From contig SGPM01000087.1 of assembly GCA_004802725.1 (NCBI GenBank), positions 1 to 64,000 on the forward strand: DNA of 64,000 nt. Reading direction: 5' to 3'. The notes below the pieces were generated by a model. It was not told the DNA's origin. It ran no database searches and saw only the letters and a list, made by a program, of their open reading frames with translations. Position numbers and translations under genes: made by a program. The stretch comes from Antrodiella citrinella. Its lineage: Eukaryota > Basidiomycota > Agaricomycetes > Polyporales > Steccherinaceae. Of this stretch, positions 31,828 through 45,133 are shown piece after piece (position 1 is the stretch's first letter; each line of letters starts with the position of its first letter).

Positions 31828-34623
31828 CTAGCACGAAAGGCCAAGGAGCTTGGACGTGTCGGTACCTAGTCGTGAACGATCAGTGCATGTCGCAGGAGGC
31901 AAAAGATGCGCGTAGACGGGCTTACCGGGGTAGTACCAGAACATGACAGCCAGAATGATGTAGAGACACATGAGCAGGGTACCTTCCAGCCAATTTGACT
32001 TGCCATCTTGCGTCGTGTAGTTCACAACCAATACTGCAATAAATAAAGTGACATCAGGAACCGGTCGCGGGTTATGCACAACAGAATGCGTACCAGCGAA
32101 GAACAGTGACAATGACTCGAGAGGGTCGAACAACATCGTCAAAGGCTTGCCCATCATCCATGCGAGAGTGACAATCAATCTGAGTGGTACATTAAGTTTC
32201 GACGATCAGACACAAGATACACGGGCGGCACTCACGGAATGACAAAGAGCGCGATTTGCTATAGGACGCATCAAAATCAGCAAAACTGCACGTATACGTT
32301 GCCACAGCAAAACTCACGATACTGGAACCGACAGCTACACCCAGACTGAGCGTCAACTTATCTTTGACAGACACGGTGACCGCAGTGACATGCTCTGTCA
32401 AAAACGCCTGTCAGATCACTTTCGAAACACAGGATCAAATGCTTGGCACGTACCAGCAGCGTTGCCGACGATAGGAAGCAGGATCAATCCGACGAACTCC
32501 TTGCTGATGTGGCCGCTCGCTGTGAGACCGTTGATGGAGTCAACCAAGAATTCAGCGGTAACGCCAACAAGCTATGAGAGATCACCAGACATAAGCTATC
32601 GCGCCTATATGAGAATCAAGAACTGTGACTTACGACTGTGACGAAAACAAGCAGGAAAATAGTTGCCCAGAGACTCATCTGGGGAATTTCCTCCTCGTCT
32701 TCTTCATCGTCTTCTCCCGAGCCCTCTGCTGCGAGACCATCTACAACGGGATGCCCATGACCCGATTCGACATCAGCAGGCTCACTGGATTGGGGCGACT
32801 CTGTCCGTACCAGGCCATCCGCTGGCGCTGAACCAAACCCAATGTATTGCTTGAAGGTTCTCTTTTCGGTGGTCCTCTTCTCCTTGGGTTCGTACTGGAC
32901 AGTCTTGGGTACCTCTGAATCCGGGTCGTAAAGGCGCTTGTGCGAGCCAAGTTGAAATGTCAAATAGCAGGCATAAACTTTAAATCGACGCTCGATCAGA
33001 TTGTTCTACCATTCTCATGCGTGACAGGAAACTCACTGAACAAAAGGATGAGAGCGGTCTAAAAACATATCGCTCGCAGTCAGTGCAGTCCCAGCGACAT
33101 TGCGAACGTGCGTGCATTTACTCACCGAGTGACTGACACTCAGAATCCAACCAGCCTCCGTGGCATTGCTAACAGGACTGATGCTGGAAGTAGCATTGTT
33201 CGCAGGACTGCTGCTAGTATCGATCAGGAAGTGGAACGCCGCCGGCAGGAGAACGCCAATAACGGATACCGTCAAGAGAGAGGCGTTCAATTGCACAGAG
33301 CCTGTTCGTGATACGGTCGAAAATGGTCGGAGCAGTCAGCAAAGCATGGAACGCGAATCAGATTGTTACACGTACTGATTCCGAAGCCTTGTTCGGAAAA
33401 TCTGACACCTCCCGCGAAGAAACACATTCCGAGGACAAGTACTGCATCAGAAGCGTTATGAGTGGCAATGCGGCGAGCACGTTCAATGAAAACATACGGA
33501 TGTTGCTCAGGATGGAGCCCACAACTAGTGAACGCGGATCATCAGTGAAGTTTCGGCACTGAGAGGAGGAAATGTTTGACAGGTTGACGTACGTGATGAT
33601 TGAACGACTTGCAGTTGACACTTGATCAGTGCAATGATCTAACGATGTTGTTCAGCAGACTGAAACGAATGAGAGGGTCTGTTCGACTCACAGAGACAAT
33701 CAGTTCAACACTGAGGCGAAGTGAAGAAGTCAGATACGCTCAAATGTACGCAGAAGGCGTTGATCAGCTTACGCGTTTCCCTATAGATTACAATGAGTAT
33801 CATTCAAGAGTGCGAAGTAGATCGCGTGACTCACAAGTGTGGCGTTGAGGAGACCAGCCAAGGTCTGACCAACTCTCATTGAGAGTTCATCTGTGGCGAA
33901 AGCCAGCAGCTGACAACGAAGATGAGAATCCATATTATAATCTTTGGCTCAAGACCGCGACGGACCTTTGCCAACGGAATAATGGCGATGAAAGAAACTG
34001 CACTCGAATTAGAGAGTAATTTGGGGACATTATCATATCACTACTCACAGACGAAGACGATCGTGTCGTTTGTATCACTCGAAGGGAGCGCGAAATGCAG
34101 GGCCCACTGTGAAATGTCAGTTGTGTATGCAAGCAGGTATGCATCGGCCACGTACTGATATCGGGATGCAAACACACAAGACGTTCAACCCTGGAGAAGA
34201 AAGCGCGTTGTCAGTGGTGCACACGACAGTAAAATGCTGAAGACATACATGAACTCAATATGACTGTCCGCATGCTTTTCGCGAACGACGGCGCCACACC
34301 AATCTTCCGGTCAGGCATGAAGTTCACGCTGAGCGTATGAGAAACAATTCTGGTCAAACCAATGAGGGTGGTTGAATTCGAGCGCGCCATGCTCATTGTG
34401 TTAGTCCTGGATTGTGCGCGTGAGGTGGTACTTCTCCGAGGTCTTAGTGAGCCGGAAGACATTCTGGGACCGTCTTCAAGTTGGATAGTCGTTCTTCGAG
34501 TTATATGGCCATTGGGTCCGATGGGAGGTGACCCTTCCGGTGTTGCTGTGCGATTCGTCGCTGGGATATCAGGCTGGTCAGAGCAGAACAATAGATTTCG
34601 AGAGATAGCAACCACTTACACAT
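31828..34623 (-). CDS. Vacuolar Ca2+/H+ exchanger, Vcx1/CAX family
   Basis: Proton-driven Ca2+ antiporter of the vacuolar membrane. The ATG at 34,623-34,621 plus one T form a 4-nt first coding exon; a 59-nt intron (34,561-34,619, GTAAGT...CCCAG) leads to MSTNRTATPEGSPPIGPNGH. After a basic N-terminal tail the CAX core follows over about a dozen exons: QWALHFALPSSDTNDTIVFV, FIAIIPLAK, LLAFATDELSMRVGQTLAGL, LNATLG, then the first repeat motif region, LVGSILSNILLVLGMCFFAG, then SLWATIFLLVFVTVLV, FLVDSINGL, LPIVGNAAEHVTAVTVSVKD, GSSIQIALFVIP, and finally YYPG, TDTSKLLGLSC and TAG at 31,830-31,828. The GNAAEH motif is the c-2 calcium-binding repeat. An acidic loop (EDDEEDEEEIPQ) splits the halves, as in CAX proteins. 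Length is about 450 residues. All diagnostic pieces are present. Confidence 0.9.
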
Positions 34624-37230
34624 AATCGTAAGAGTAGTGAAATGCAATGTGGCAAGTGTATTTGGGAAGGGCTTTATATAGTCGTTGGGGGGAGGGGAAG
34701 AGGCTGTTGGAAGAAAAGAGCGGTCGAGGTAAATGAATGGACGGCTACCGCAGGGGACGGCACCAAAGTAGTGGAGTGACTGAGTTACGAACTGAAGTTC
34801 AACAAAGGATCTCAACCGCCGTCATCCACAAAAGAAGATCAAATCCGCCCGATCGTATTCGAACTCCGGTTTATTGTGACAAAGTCACACATACCCTAAC
34901 CTAGCCATGTCGCTCGACCGTCAGTCATCCATACCATTGACCTCTATTATTCAAAAGAAACAGTCCTTGTGCGACATCCTTGTCTGAGACTTTCAGTCTT
35001 TCACAAGTGCAAATTACAAGTGACACTACGCGACGCCGTTGCGCGGGCTGCGCAGCCAGCCGGTAGGCAGTGCTATTGATGTGAACTGCGGCATATAGTA
35101 CTTACTCGACCGATTGGAACGGCACGCATCTTACAGTCTGCTTTTTTCAGTCAAAATACGTGACAGTCGTACGAAATCATGATAAGAAAGGACTTCATGT
35201 CCACAACAAGCTTAAGAACTAGAAGCATGTCTCGCCACAGCGCCAACGAGACACCATGGCAACTACCTTCGTCCACAAAGCACCCACGGAACAAAGCCAT
35301 ATCCCTGTTCAGCATTGGGCGCAGGTATCGTGGAACTGGAATCGACCCTTCCCATAAAATGCTGTAATACCCGTAGCACTGACAACTCGATGTGCCGCTG
35401 TGACTTGTCTGATAGGTCGGACCTGCGCCGGGTCCAGGGTGCATACGAGTTGCTGCCAGTACAGCCTCTTCAGGCTCAACCACGCCTTGACCACGTCCCC
35501 GTGACCTCCGAAAGCTCGATTTCACGGAGGAGGAGAATCAATCCGGAGATATCGATGTGAGGCGACACCAATGACCGCCGTGTTTCCTAGCGCCAATCTA
35601 GCCGAACTCGAGAACTTTGCAAGTCGGCATTTGCTCGGAGTCTTTATCTTTGTCGACGTCTGGTAGGCATGTGCTGTGATGACGACGTGCAGAGCTTGCG
35701 CAGTGTCTATCTCTGCAGCGCTCAGCCAACGCTCGCTGCTTCCTGAACAGCACCAGTGGTCAATAATATTCTATGACTCTATCCCACCGACGGCGACTTG
35801 TGCGTGGATCACACCACACACGTACGATTTTGCCTGCACGTATTTTACGCAGTTCGGTGCGTCGACCGTCCCAATCATCTTCAAATTTACGACCCTCTTG
35901 ATCAAATTGAAATAATCCATCCACGCGTAGACGGCCATGCACGGCGTTTGCACGCATCACGCCCGCCGTGACCGGAACCGATCCGGCAACGAAATTAAAT
36001 AACACTCATTTTATAACACTCTGGTTGGCGCCTCACCCAACTCTAGCCTGGAGTCAACACACGGACACGAACAGACGTATTGTGGCGCTGGTATGAATGG
36101 CATGTCCCCAACGAGGCGGGTACCCACTGTGACGAAGAACGAAGTCTAATACACATGTTCGGTACACGTGCGCGTGATGGCGTAAGTATCGATCCGGAAG
36201 GTCTTGGCAGAGTCATACCCCGGTAATACCCAGCTTCGGAGGCTATACAGGTATCATCTGACGCTGATTCCGCTTACCTCGTCATATTATTATCAAGGGC
36301 AATGCGAACGCCCTGCTTGAACATTTGGAGGCACTATGTATGTTCGTGCGATGATAGTAGACAGCGACAGCGACATAGATATAAAACAATTCCTTCAAGA
36401 GATGAGAAGCCGTGCACACAGCTACATTGCCTACCTCCGAGTCTAGGACGAACGATGGTGACGCCGAAGCCTCGGACAGTTCGAGGCGACGTGCTAGTAG
36501 GGTTCAACATATACTACTTTCCAGACGAATGGGAATGACTATCCAATCTAGTAAGCGTGTCTTCTTAGGCTCCGTTCGCAAGCTCACCCCCCTCTTGCCT
36601 TTTTGTATGAAGGTCGTGATCGGACAAAAGTAGATGCGGATGATCGAAATTTTTGGGTGAGGTTGCGTTCGACTGGCCACGCGAGTCTAAGTAGTGTCTT
36701 CAACTTGTTCAACTGTCACTGATATGGATATAGATGTACACAGCGCTATGCAAAGACTCGGATCATCTTCAGAAGCACTCGCGCACACAGCTACGGCAGA
36801 TAAGGTAGATAAGACTCATCAAGTGAACGACAACCCACATTTACCATCGTCCCAGTCACAGTCACAACGCTAGCCAATAGTAGGAATGCGAACAACTGTC
36901 CAGCGTCCATGATTCTTTCAGATTAAAGACGACCCGATGTAGTACTCTAGTACCCTAACAAGCAACGAAAAAAGAAAATATAAGGCGAATAAATGTTACA
37001 ATGCGCACGAGCATGAAACCAAAGACATACACAAGCAAGATGAAACAGTCGAGACAGCGAGAGCGGGGGAGATGATGTATGTGATGAGGATATTGATATA
37101 TATGACAGTTGTTTGACGAGATGGATGGAAATGAGACGACTTGTCAAGATACAGGGTATATCAATAGTTTGCTTTTGTGCGAGAGCCCTGTTGATGATTA
37201 CGCTTGGTTCGGAGGCCCTAGCTTTTGCGC
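34624..37230. other. 2.6-kb intergenic region without a supported gene
   Basis: This is upstream of the Ca2+/H+ exchanger (minus) and downstream of the F-box/LRR gene (minus). Small open frames exist at 35,151-35,525 (minus), 35,676-35,915 (plus) and 36,302-36,633 (plus), but they lack recognisable domains, convincing splice continuations or conserved composition. The exchanger promoter should be in 34,624-35,100. The last 270 bases probably hold the 3' UTR of the F-box/LRR gene. Confidence 0.4.
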
Positions 37231-39627
37231 TCAGCCCTGGTAGGCGAACGAGACCGCGCCATAGAGACCTGATTCGCGACCAAGAAGACCATTTCCATGG
37301 AGAACCTTGAAAAGAAAGAACGTGAGTAAGACAGTTCAGGCCAACGCTACCCAAAATTATAAACTCACCTCCATCTTCCTCGCATGCCAACCGACACCAC
37401 TGCTCACATTGCCATTCGCATCTGCAAGGCGCTCCAGCTCGGTCCTCCAAGTATGGCCCACTGGGAGATCCCGCTTCAACACGCTCTTCGACGGGCTCTC
37501 GTCACCCACATTGGGCTCGGCAATCCACCCACTGGCAGTGTCGACGTACCACCCTCTTCCACCCTTGCTCTTGACGATCCTCCAAGCCTCGGCGCCGAGG
37601 CCTAGCCCGGCAAGCAGCGGGGGCGCAAGCTCTATTACGCGAAGGCGCGTCGGAGCTTCAGCCTTGGGTGCAGAAGACTTGGTAAGGCTGAACGAGAACG
37701 GCGGTGTGCATAACGGTCGGATGATGTGGGCGTGAACTGCGATCGACGCCTGACGTGGCGCGACATGCTGGTCTCCGTACCCTAGCTCTGGCGAACTCAT
37801 CACCAGCGTGAGGACTTCGACGTTCGGGGCTTTGGTGCGCAGGAACTCGGAGATCGTAGAGAGCTCGAGGTTGCGGATGTACGAAAGGCCGAGGGATCGC
37901 AGAGAGGGCTGCTCGGAGGCGACTTCGAGTAGAATCTCTTTCGTCAAAGGGGAGCTGGAAAGGTCGAGGTATACAAGTTTGCCGGATCGGAAGCAAGGTG
38001 CGTTGGTAAAGATGTCAACGAGGTCATCCTCGTCGAGGGGAGAGGGGAAGGTGTGGTCGCCGTATAGGCTGAGCTCAGTGAGGTCTTGTGTGCAAGGTGC
38101 ATCAACCAAGAACGACCGGATGCTTTCGCCTGTCAGCCAGTTGCACCTCTCCAGAGCCAAAGATTTGAGATGAATGGTGCGAGATGTCGCAAGCGCGTCA
38201 AGCAAGTCTGCGTTGATGCGAGTGCAGGATAGATCAAGATGAGTCAAGGACGGGAATGCCAAGACAAGCGAGTGCAAAATCTGAGGCTGGACAGACTTGA
38301 CACCACGCAAACCAAGGCGCTGCAGGCCCGGGAAGAGGAGAGGGTCCGCTTCCACCGGAGGCGTGCGAGACCTGCGACGGCGAGAGCGTCCAGCTTCCAT
38401 CTCATCCTCGCTAGAGTCCGACTCGTGGGGTGAGAGCAGGTGCGTCTTGACAAATTCCGTCAGGGCTTTGACAAACACAGCGCTGACACAACCCGTCAGG
38501 TCAAGAGCTTGAAGCTCCTTGCAGTCCCTTCGGCGTTCGCGGTCTTCTTCCTCAGGGTCACTCGGGTTGACAACGACGACATCGCGTCCGCGGGAAGGAC
38601 GGCCACGGCCACGAGACGGAGAACCCCGAAGAAGAAGTTCCTTGAGCACGGGCAATCCCAACGCACCGTCCATGTACTCTGTAGCACCGAACGCGAGAAG
38701 GTTTGGCAATTCCTATAATTTTATAGAACGAAAGACACATGATGAATGACATCATACGTAATGAAGTGCGAACGTGGGCGTACCTTCAGTACAGCTTGGA
38801 GACGATCTCCCGTCACGAAGCGATTGTTGACTCCCTCCTCGACGGAGCGTCGCATTCCAATCGTACGGAAATGATTGAAATCAAGGTGACGAATGAAGCG
38901 GCCAGGTCGAGGGTCATGAGGCGTGGGTACTGCAAAAGCAAATTGGAGTGCTTGTCAGACCGAGGAGCCATGTGAGCGCCAGCGATGACTTACCATATAA
39001 ACCAGGATGATCTTGTTCCATAACATTCTGAACGGCGTCAGAGATCGAGCGCATGAGCTTCCAGCGCGCAGGACTCTGACTCTTCTGCCTCAAACGTCTC
39101 GGACTGGGGTCCCTGGTGGCAGGCGGCGACAGGAGCTCGGGTGGGATTGAACCGTCGGGTCCACTTAAGGACAAGATGACTTTCTCGTGAAGGGATTTGG
39201 CTAGTTCGATAGACAGATGCGCACCGAAATGGGTAGATGCAAGAGCGACGCTCTCGGCGCGCTGTAGGGTCTGGTCGACCATCATAGCGGTCTCATCGTC
39301 ATATACGTCATCGTCCCCGCCAGCAATTTCTTCGACTATAGACAACCAGTCTCGGGGCAGACGGACTTCGACTTGGCGCCACAGGAACGGCTTAGCAGCT
39401 TCATACCAGGCATGGTTGACGAGCGAGAGGTTGGCAAGAGTGTGGCGGACCGTCGCGTCGGTCCAGTTGGAAGGTGGGTAGGATGACGGGAAACTTGTCG
39501 GGATGATGTCCTTGGCTGGTACCAGAGGATCGAGAGATGGCGTCGGAGGTAACTGACCCGCTGCACATATATATGCGCATATGACGGAAAGCAGCTCCGG
39601 TGGGTAGAAGACAACTGCAGAGGACAT
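37231..39627 (-). CDS. F-box-like / leucine-rich repeat protein
   Basis: Probable substrate receptor of an SCF-type ubiquitin ligase, or a related LRR scaffold. The ATG at 39,627 gives MSSAVVFYPPELLSVICAYI and, after a Pro-rich insert, ATVRHTLANLSLVNHAWYEA-AKPFLWRQVEV, an F-box-like helix set. A long acidic segment follows. Exons join cleanly: GLYG/VPTPHDPRPGRFIRHLDFNH (intron about 38,935-38,991), AVLK/ELPNLLAFGATEYMDG (intron about 38,711-38,780), KME/VLHGNGLLGRESGLYGAVSF (intron about 37,305-37,368), ending AYQG then TGA. The C-terminal half contains LRR units (LQRLGLRGVKSVQPQILHSL, LTHLDLSCTRINADLLDAL, KLVYLDLSSSPLTKEILLEV and others), interrupted by a basic Ser/Arg stretch (RSRRRRSRTPP). 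Length is about 740 residues. The F-box itself is divergent; the LRR part is clear. Confidence 0.82.
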
Positions 39628-42600
39628 GGACGACAGAAAAAACAAAGGGGAATGAGTCAGAAGGAGAGAATCAGTCTGGAGGGTATTATATATGGAATGC
39701 TTACCGGCAGTATGACTCTGGTGAGAGCCGGTCACGCCTGCGCCTCTGAGGATGGCGGCGGCATGAGCAGTTGCAGTACTTTGCCTAATCGGGAGAGACG
39801 GAGCCCGATCATCTCAGCGCCAGATCCTGTTTTTTGCTTCCTCAAACTCAAACATCCAAAAACATCGTTCGACGTAGTATTCATCCTGAGAGCAGGCGAA
39901 CTTGATCCTGCACAGTCCCACACTGGTCAACGTTCGCATCTTCACACCAATCCACAAGGAACTTTGCACACACATTCGTCGCACGTAGTACGCCCCACGT
40001 GAAGCCTTTTGCGTTAGGCGACCTGGTTATGTTCCGGTCCAGGTCATTGTGGTCTGATTCAGACGCTTGCACTCATCCGCATGTATGATGCCAAATAGTG
40101 AGGTCCGGAGCTCTGTACCTGTGTTGTCGCTGACGGTCTCGCCGCCAAACATCTCTTGTCAGATTCCATTGGTTCAATGTCGCCGACGCATCGTGTTTAC
40201 CAGCCGACAACGCATTTCGGTGCAGCCTGGGCACGAACGATTGCGTGTCCTGCTTCTCGATGTTTGCGCCATTTTACACGGAAATGACTGCTGTCTCACC
40301 GGGGTCATCCGTACGTACATCTACATGTATGAGTCCGACGTGACGTCGGCTTCTTTGAATGTCAGACGGCATACGTTCGCAATTGACCTCGATCAAACAT
40401 AGGGTTGAACAACCTTGGAACAACCCTTTCACTGCAATGGTATCAGGGCTGAAGAGGTTCCACTACAGAGGACTTGAAGATGAAGAGCGGAAGCCTGACG
40501 GAAGCAAAATTTACAACAAGCTATGTCCTATTCAATTGTATGGATCGGCTTTGACCCACAACAGCTGACGCGGCTCGACGTTAATGATTACCCCACACCT
40601 TTCTCAGCTCAATAGAATGCTATAGAACGCGACCATTCTCCCCATTGGACCGCTCAAGTTTATACATATGGCTGCGCTATATTTACGACACCTTCGTCCG
40701 TAAGTCGACACACGATAGCTTGATCTGCACAAAGGTTTCTAATACCCTACTTGACATCAATTGTAATTCTCGCCTCAGCTGATCACGGATCTGTCTTCCA
40801 TACAGTCCGGCATGTTTGTCTTTAAGATGCGGAACATTGTACTCCCAAGTCCCTGATTCCCTGGATGTCGTCTCTGACCAGACACGATTGGACTCCTGAG
40901 TCCGCTGACGCTTTACGCTGATAAGTGATCATTGATCTTGCCGACATCGACCGGTGGTCACCTATAGCCGCAGGGACGACCTTGCGCTCCTGACTGGTGG
41001 TTTCATATATCTTCATCGGACAGGAACATACTGGAAGACCCCACCGAATAACCGTCCCACTCCTGTTCTCGTCAAACCTGATGTTACGGGAGGAGGACTG
41101 ATTAGAAGAGCACCCCGAATTCATCTGAGGAACCTAGGCCGCTGGGGGACACCACGCACATGTGTGCCATGGTGTCGTATATTTGCCATTTATTTCCTCA
41201 TAACATTTGTCACTACGTGTCATCACATCACAGGATTGTCAAGACCGACATCTTGCGATGTTCTTGCGATATGTTGTACAGTGGGGGCTTCTGCTATTCG
41301 GCATCATCATCCCCTTGTATTGTTGCATCGTCGCCTCACTCACTTCAAAGCGTCACAATTGCAGTTCTTTGCTCGCAGTTCATGCCGCTAGTTTCGGGAT
41401 CTGTACCTATTGTCGTCAACGTGTGCTTCGGAGGCGAAGTTCAACATCGATGTATGTATTGAGACGTGCTCGCATGCTCGATGCACATTGCTCTATTCTC
41501 CTAAAGCTGACACAACGCCATTCACACAGGTGCACGTTTCCGAGGCTTTGTGTAGCATACCTACCACCAATTCAAGTTTCTTACAGCTCCCTGAGTACCC
41601 TGAATTTTATAGCTCCGTTATGTACGCTCACCAATACATACGTATTCTGTTACCCCTCTCAGGGTGAACCTCAGGATGTCAGAGTCAGCAGGGCCGATGA
41701 AGCACATGGGTGAAGGCGATTGCTACACTGGGGGGTGACGATGAACGTGAAGCCGCCACCCTATTTTTGTCTCCCTCTGCAGCATCCTTGCATGCTTCTT
41801 GAGCATCACTGCGCCACACATGGCATGATGCATCTGTTTTGAGAAGTTCATGGGAGCATTCAACATAAAACACTGCGGTTCTTCGTCTGGCTCAGTCTCC
41901 ACGCCTGACCGGTGACCCTCAATGCTCTCCGAATCAACTCTTTCCTGCAGCATAACCATATCGATTCTTGCACACTGCGCTCGCCGCTCCACCCCTTCTA
42001 GGCTATATCACTTCCAGAAGCCAGTAGGAGCATCCAGCGGCATTCGATTCCTCGCAATCATTAAACAAGACGCGTCTTCGACTACGTCCATTTTCCGTCA
42101 ATTTATTTTTCGTTCCTGCAGCAGGCTCATAGTGATCCTTGTGCACCCCGCGCCATATCTTCCTTGAAAAATCTCACAAAAAAAAAACAGGAACATTAAA
42201 CGACGGGATGGCTTCCTCGCAGCCATTCGGCGGGGCCGGTCTTCGCCCCTACGCTGGCCTTGATCCTTCGCCGACCCGACCATTATTTTCAGCTACCACA
42301 CTCTCACCTCACCCTCGCCGAGGATCACTACTTTGAGGGTCGACATTTTTCGCCCATCTTCACAGCGTTCGTCGGCGATCTTCGTTCCCCGTCTGTGACA
42401 GAACACGGGCTCGGAGTCGGACGAAGGCGGTATGCTAGATGTATAGGTGCACGATGCCAAAGTTTCCGGACCTTGCGCCCAGCCTGGGCGCTCGTACGTA
42501 TACGTGCTGCACAAGTGAAGGCAAGTGACCACTTTCCGTGTCGGCGTTCGACGTTCAACATCCAGTATTCAATGCTGAATATTTACTGAAGGTCTACTAC

Positions 42601-44386
42601 GCCCCGGTGGCGGTGGAACTTGAATGCGCCGGGTTGTGATCACAATGACTTAGGTAAGCCCGAGTTCTGCCATTGTGTACTAGTATTTTGTGCTGATTTC
42701 ACGAGGTAGGGGCTCGGACAGTGAATATCTCCTTGATCTGCGGAACATAGTGTGCATGTCTGCATGCTCCGGATCCCGGTGAACTCGAGCTTCGGGCTGG
42801 ATCCGCGACAAGTTGCGTGAGTCCTTGAAGCACTGGTGTTCAACGCTCACTGACGTTGAAGGTGGGGAGTGGGTTTGTCAACGTTGATTTGTCATTCGTG
42901 CTACAACTCCTTCATGTTACAAGCGCAGTGTGATCTTGTCCAGGAATCTCCGGAATGGTCTTCAAGATAACTCCATCGAAGATCGCAACTTACACCTCAT
43001 CGGAGCCATGCTCTCATACTAGTACCGTTGGCATGCATTACTTTAGTCAACCCTGCCAGTGGACCGTGCATCCAGCATTTCGTTACAGAAATGATAACCC
43101 ACTCGATCAGCCGTTCTACCGTTCAGACGTTCAAGATGGATCTGTCGCGGTCCCGACCTCCTAGACCACCTCCGACTTCATTTCTTCGAGGCAGGCGCAT
43201 TCGGCAGAGGGCGCATCAAAGCGTCGCGGACTCTGAAATACGCTACAGGCCCTCAAGACTCAAGTTGCGCCCGGCTCGCACATGTACAACTTTGGCACTG
43301 CCAATGCCGTGGTACACGACTGTGACATGCATGCCTGGGAGGTTGGATCATGACGTATGTTTTCATTCGTGTTCTCCGATAACCCCGCAGATGCTTTCAC
43401 CGGACGCCTCCGTTGCAATCCAAGTTGGTTTCCATACTGCTTATATTACTGCTGGCGGAGGCCTACGTATACAGCTTGGGTTCGTGGACCGTGGACCGTG
43501 GACCCAACAGGCTTCCTAACCTCAACCTCAAAGTTGCGATGTGTTTGCTTCTGATGATGGTCACGGTGGAGGTTGCTCGTCCTCGGCCGCCAAGTATCCG
43601 ACTACGTATGCGTAGTTCAAGGGCGGCGTATAGGTGGTCTCGGCGTGAAGCATGGAAACGAATGCACGTGATAGTGGCTGCACTACATGAGTACACCGAA
43701 CTCATGAAAACGGATACAATCAACGTCGAAATTCAAATACTTGGGCGTGTACAATCTCGGGTTTGGAAGTACGACTGACGTGTTCGAAACGACGTCACCC
43801 AAAAGCGAGTTCGAGTTCCAAGGAAGCATAAGTCACTAAGGGCAGAAAATAACAGGTAGATGTCATTCATGCCAATGCCATGTCTAAGTTGCGAGAAAGC
43901 ATATTTTGACGAGCCATCCTCTATCGATGTCCCTGCGCAAGCCTTGGTAATGCGTCACGTCACGATATTTGGGTTCTACAACATCCAGCAGATTGCAGAA
44001 ATAGCACGACAAGTTCAAGCTGAGCGCAAACGGGACGTCCGACGAAGAGAGGATCAAAAGACCTTTCACACAGGTATGGCGGAACGTAAGCAATGAACAG
44101 CACTAAAAGTGCGACTGTACTCGCATATGCACTGCCTGGGCGGGGTCAATGAGGAAGCGCCTAATAACTTGCAGCGCACCTGGCAAAGGAAGCGTGTGGA
44201 CATCCCAGGGTATATTGGATCTAGAAGCACGCTGGATGTTCTCAAGGCCACAACTCGGGCGCAGCAGCAGCTTGGTATGTGGGAATATAATCGTGTTGCG
44301 ACGCGCAAACCGAGCATAGCATTAAGTAGCAGCAGTGTAATGTCGACATAGATGATCGAGGATGGTGCGCAGAAAGCGGATCCCGT
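39628..44386. other. 4.8-kb stretch without a supported gene
   Basis: This lies between the F-box/LRR start (minus) and the Erg28 stop (minus). It has several open frames of 60-170 codons (for example 40,954-41,391, 41,207-41,713 and 43,028-43,519) but none with a recognisable domain. One piece near 43,250-43,350 (ALKTQVAPGSHMYNFGTANA, then VVHDCDMHAWEVGS and TGA) reads like protein, followed by a possible donor GTATGT at 43,352. It could not be extended in frame upstream. A triple GTGGACC tandem is at 43,484-43,504. The stretch may hold relic genes or long promoters. Confidence 0.35.
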
Positions 44387-45001
44387 TCACGACTTGACGT
44401 AGAAGTCGTACTGGTTGAACATCCATATGAGGGAAATCGCTGCAGACGTTGATCAGTGAAATTCATGTCAGAGAAGTGTTGTTGCTTACAGGACACCAAG
44501 AGCGGACTCAGTGAAGGAAAAGTGAGACCAGCACTCCCGTATATGAGAAGTTCGGACGTGATATGGCCGAATGCGATGAGGTAGCTGATCATTGTGATGT
44601 CGTACACGCTGTTTGGGGAGCTCAGACGCGAATGGTAGACGACGGACGAGGATGGACTTACGACTTTTCGTGTATGTGGTAGGCGGCGTAGAAGCGTACG
44701 GCGGAAGAGAGCAGGGTCCACACGGCGAAGGAGCGGGCCTGGAGAGGGGTCACTGGGCGGGTGTGAGCGAGAGGTGTCACGAAGGCAGCGACGGCGGACC
44801 TTCATGGGGCTTCTTCCAGTAGACACGTTTGGTGAACTTGAGGGTTGCGAAGTTCTGCACGCTGTTGAAGAGGGCTACTGTGGCGATGAGGAGCTGCCAC
44901 TTGGGCAGCCAACCTGTAGCGTGGGGTAACACTGGAGGTCGTTAGAGAGATGATTGCGAGAGATGTCGCGACTTACGAGCTAGCAGAGCAGAGGGTGACA
45001 T
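44387..45001 (-). CDS. ERG28: Ergosterol biosynthesis scaffold Erg28
   Basis: Small ER membrane protein that tethers the C-4 demethylation complex (Erg25-Erg26-Erg27) of ergosterol synthesis. The ATG at 45,001-44,999 starts exon MSPSALLA. Four introns follow and keep frame, giving LLPHATGWLPKWQLLIATVA, LFNSVQNFATLKFTKRVYWK, VTPLQARSFAVWTLLSSAVR, FYAAYHIHEKSVYDITMISY, LIAFGHITSELLIYGSAGLT and SISLIWMFNQYDFYVKS, then TGA at 44,389-44,387. RxFxxWTLLSxxVRxYxAYxI, AFxxHxxEL-type residues and four hydrophobic segments are diagnostic. Length is about 140 residues, the normal size. Ten C residues lie directly before the ATG on the coding strand. It is divergent from the large Ser/Pro-rich gene. Confidence 0.92.
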
Positions 45002-45133
45002 GGGGGGGGGGTCGAGGAGAGGGGGACAGTAGGCGCCAGTGAGCCGTTTTCGGTAGGAGCCGTGACTTCGCGTCGGTGGACGTCGCGTCCCGCCCTTTCT
45101 CTCATTCTCGTTCATGCTCTTTCGTGGGCCCCG
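45002..45133. promoter_or_regulatory. Compact divergent promoter with G10 run
   Basis: Only 132 bp separate the Erg28 ATG from the first ATG of the Ser/Pro-rich gene, so both promoters and 5' UTRs must overlap. A run of ten G (45,002-45,011) abuts the Erg28 start codon. The homopolymer length should be treated with caution as a possible assembly error. Confidence 0.6.
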
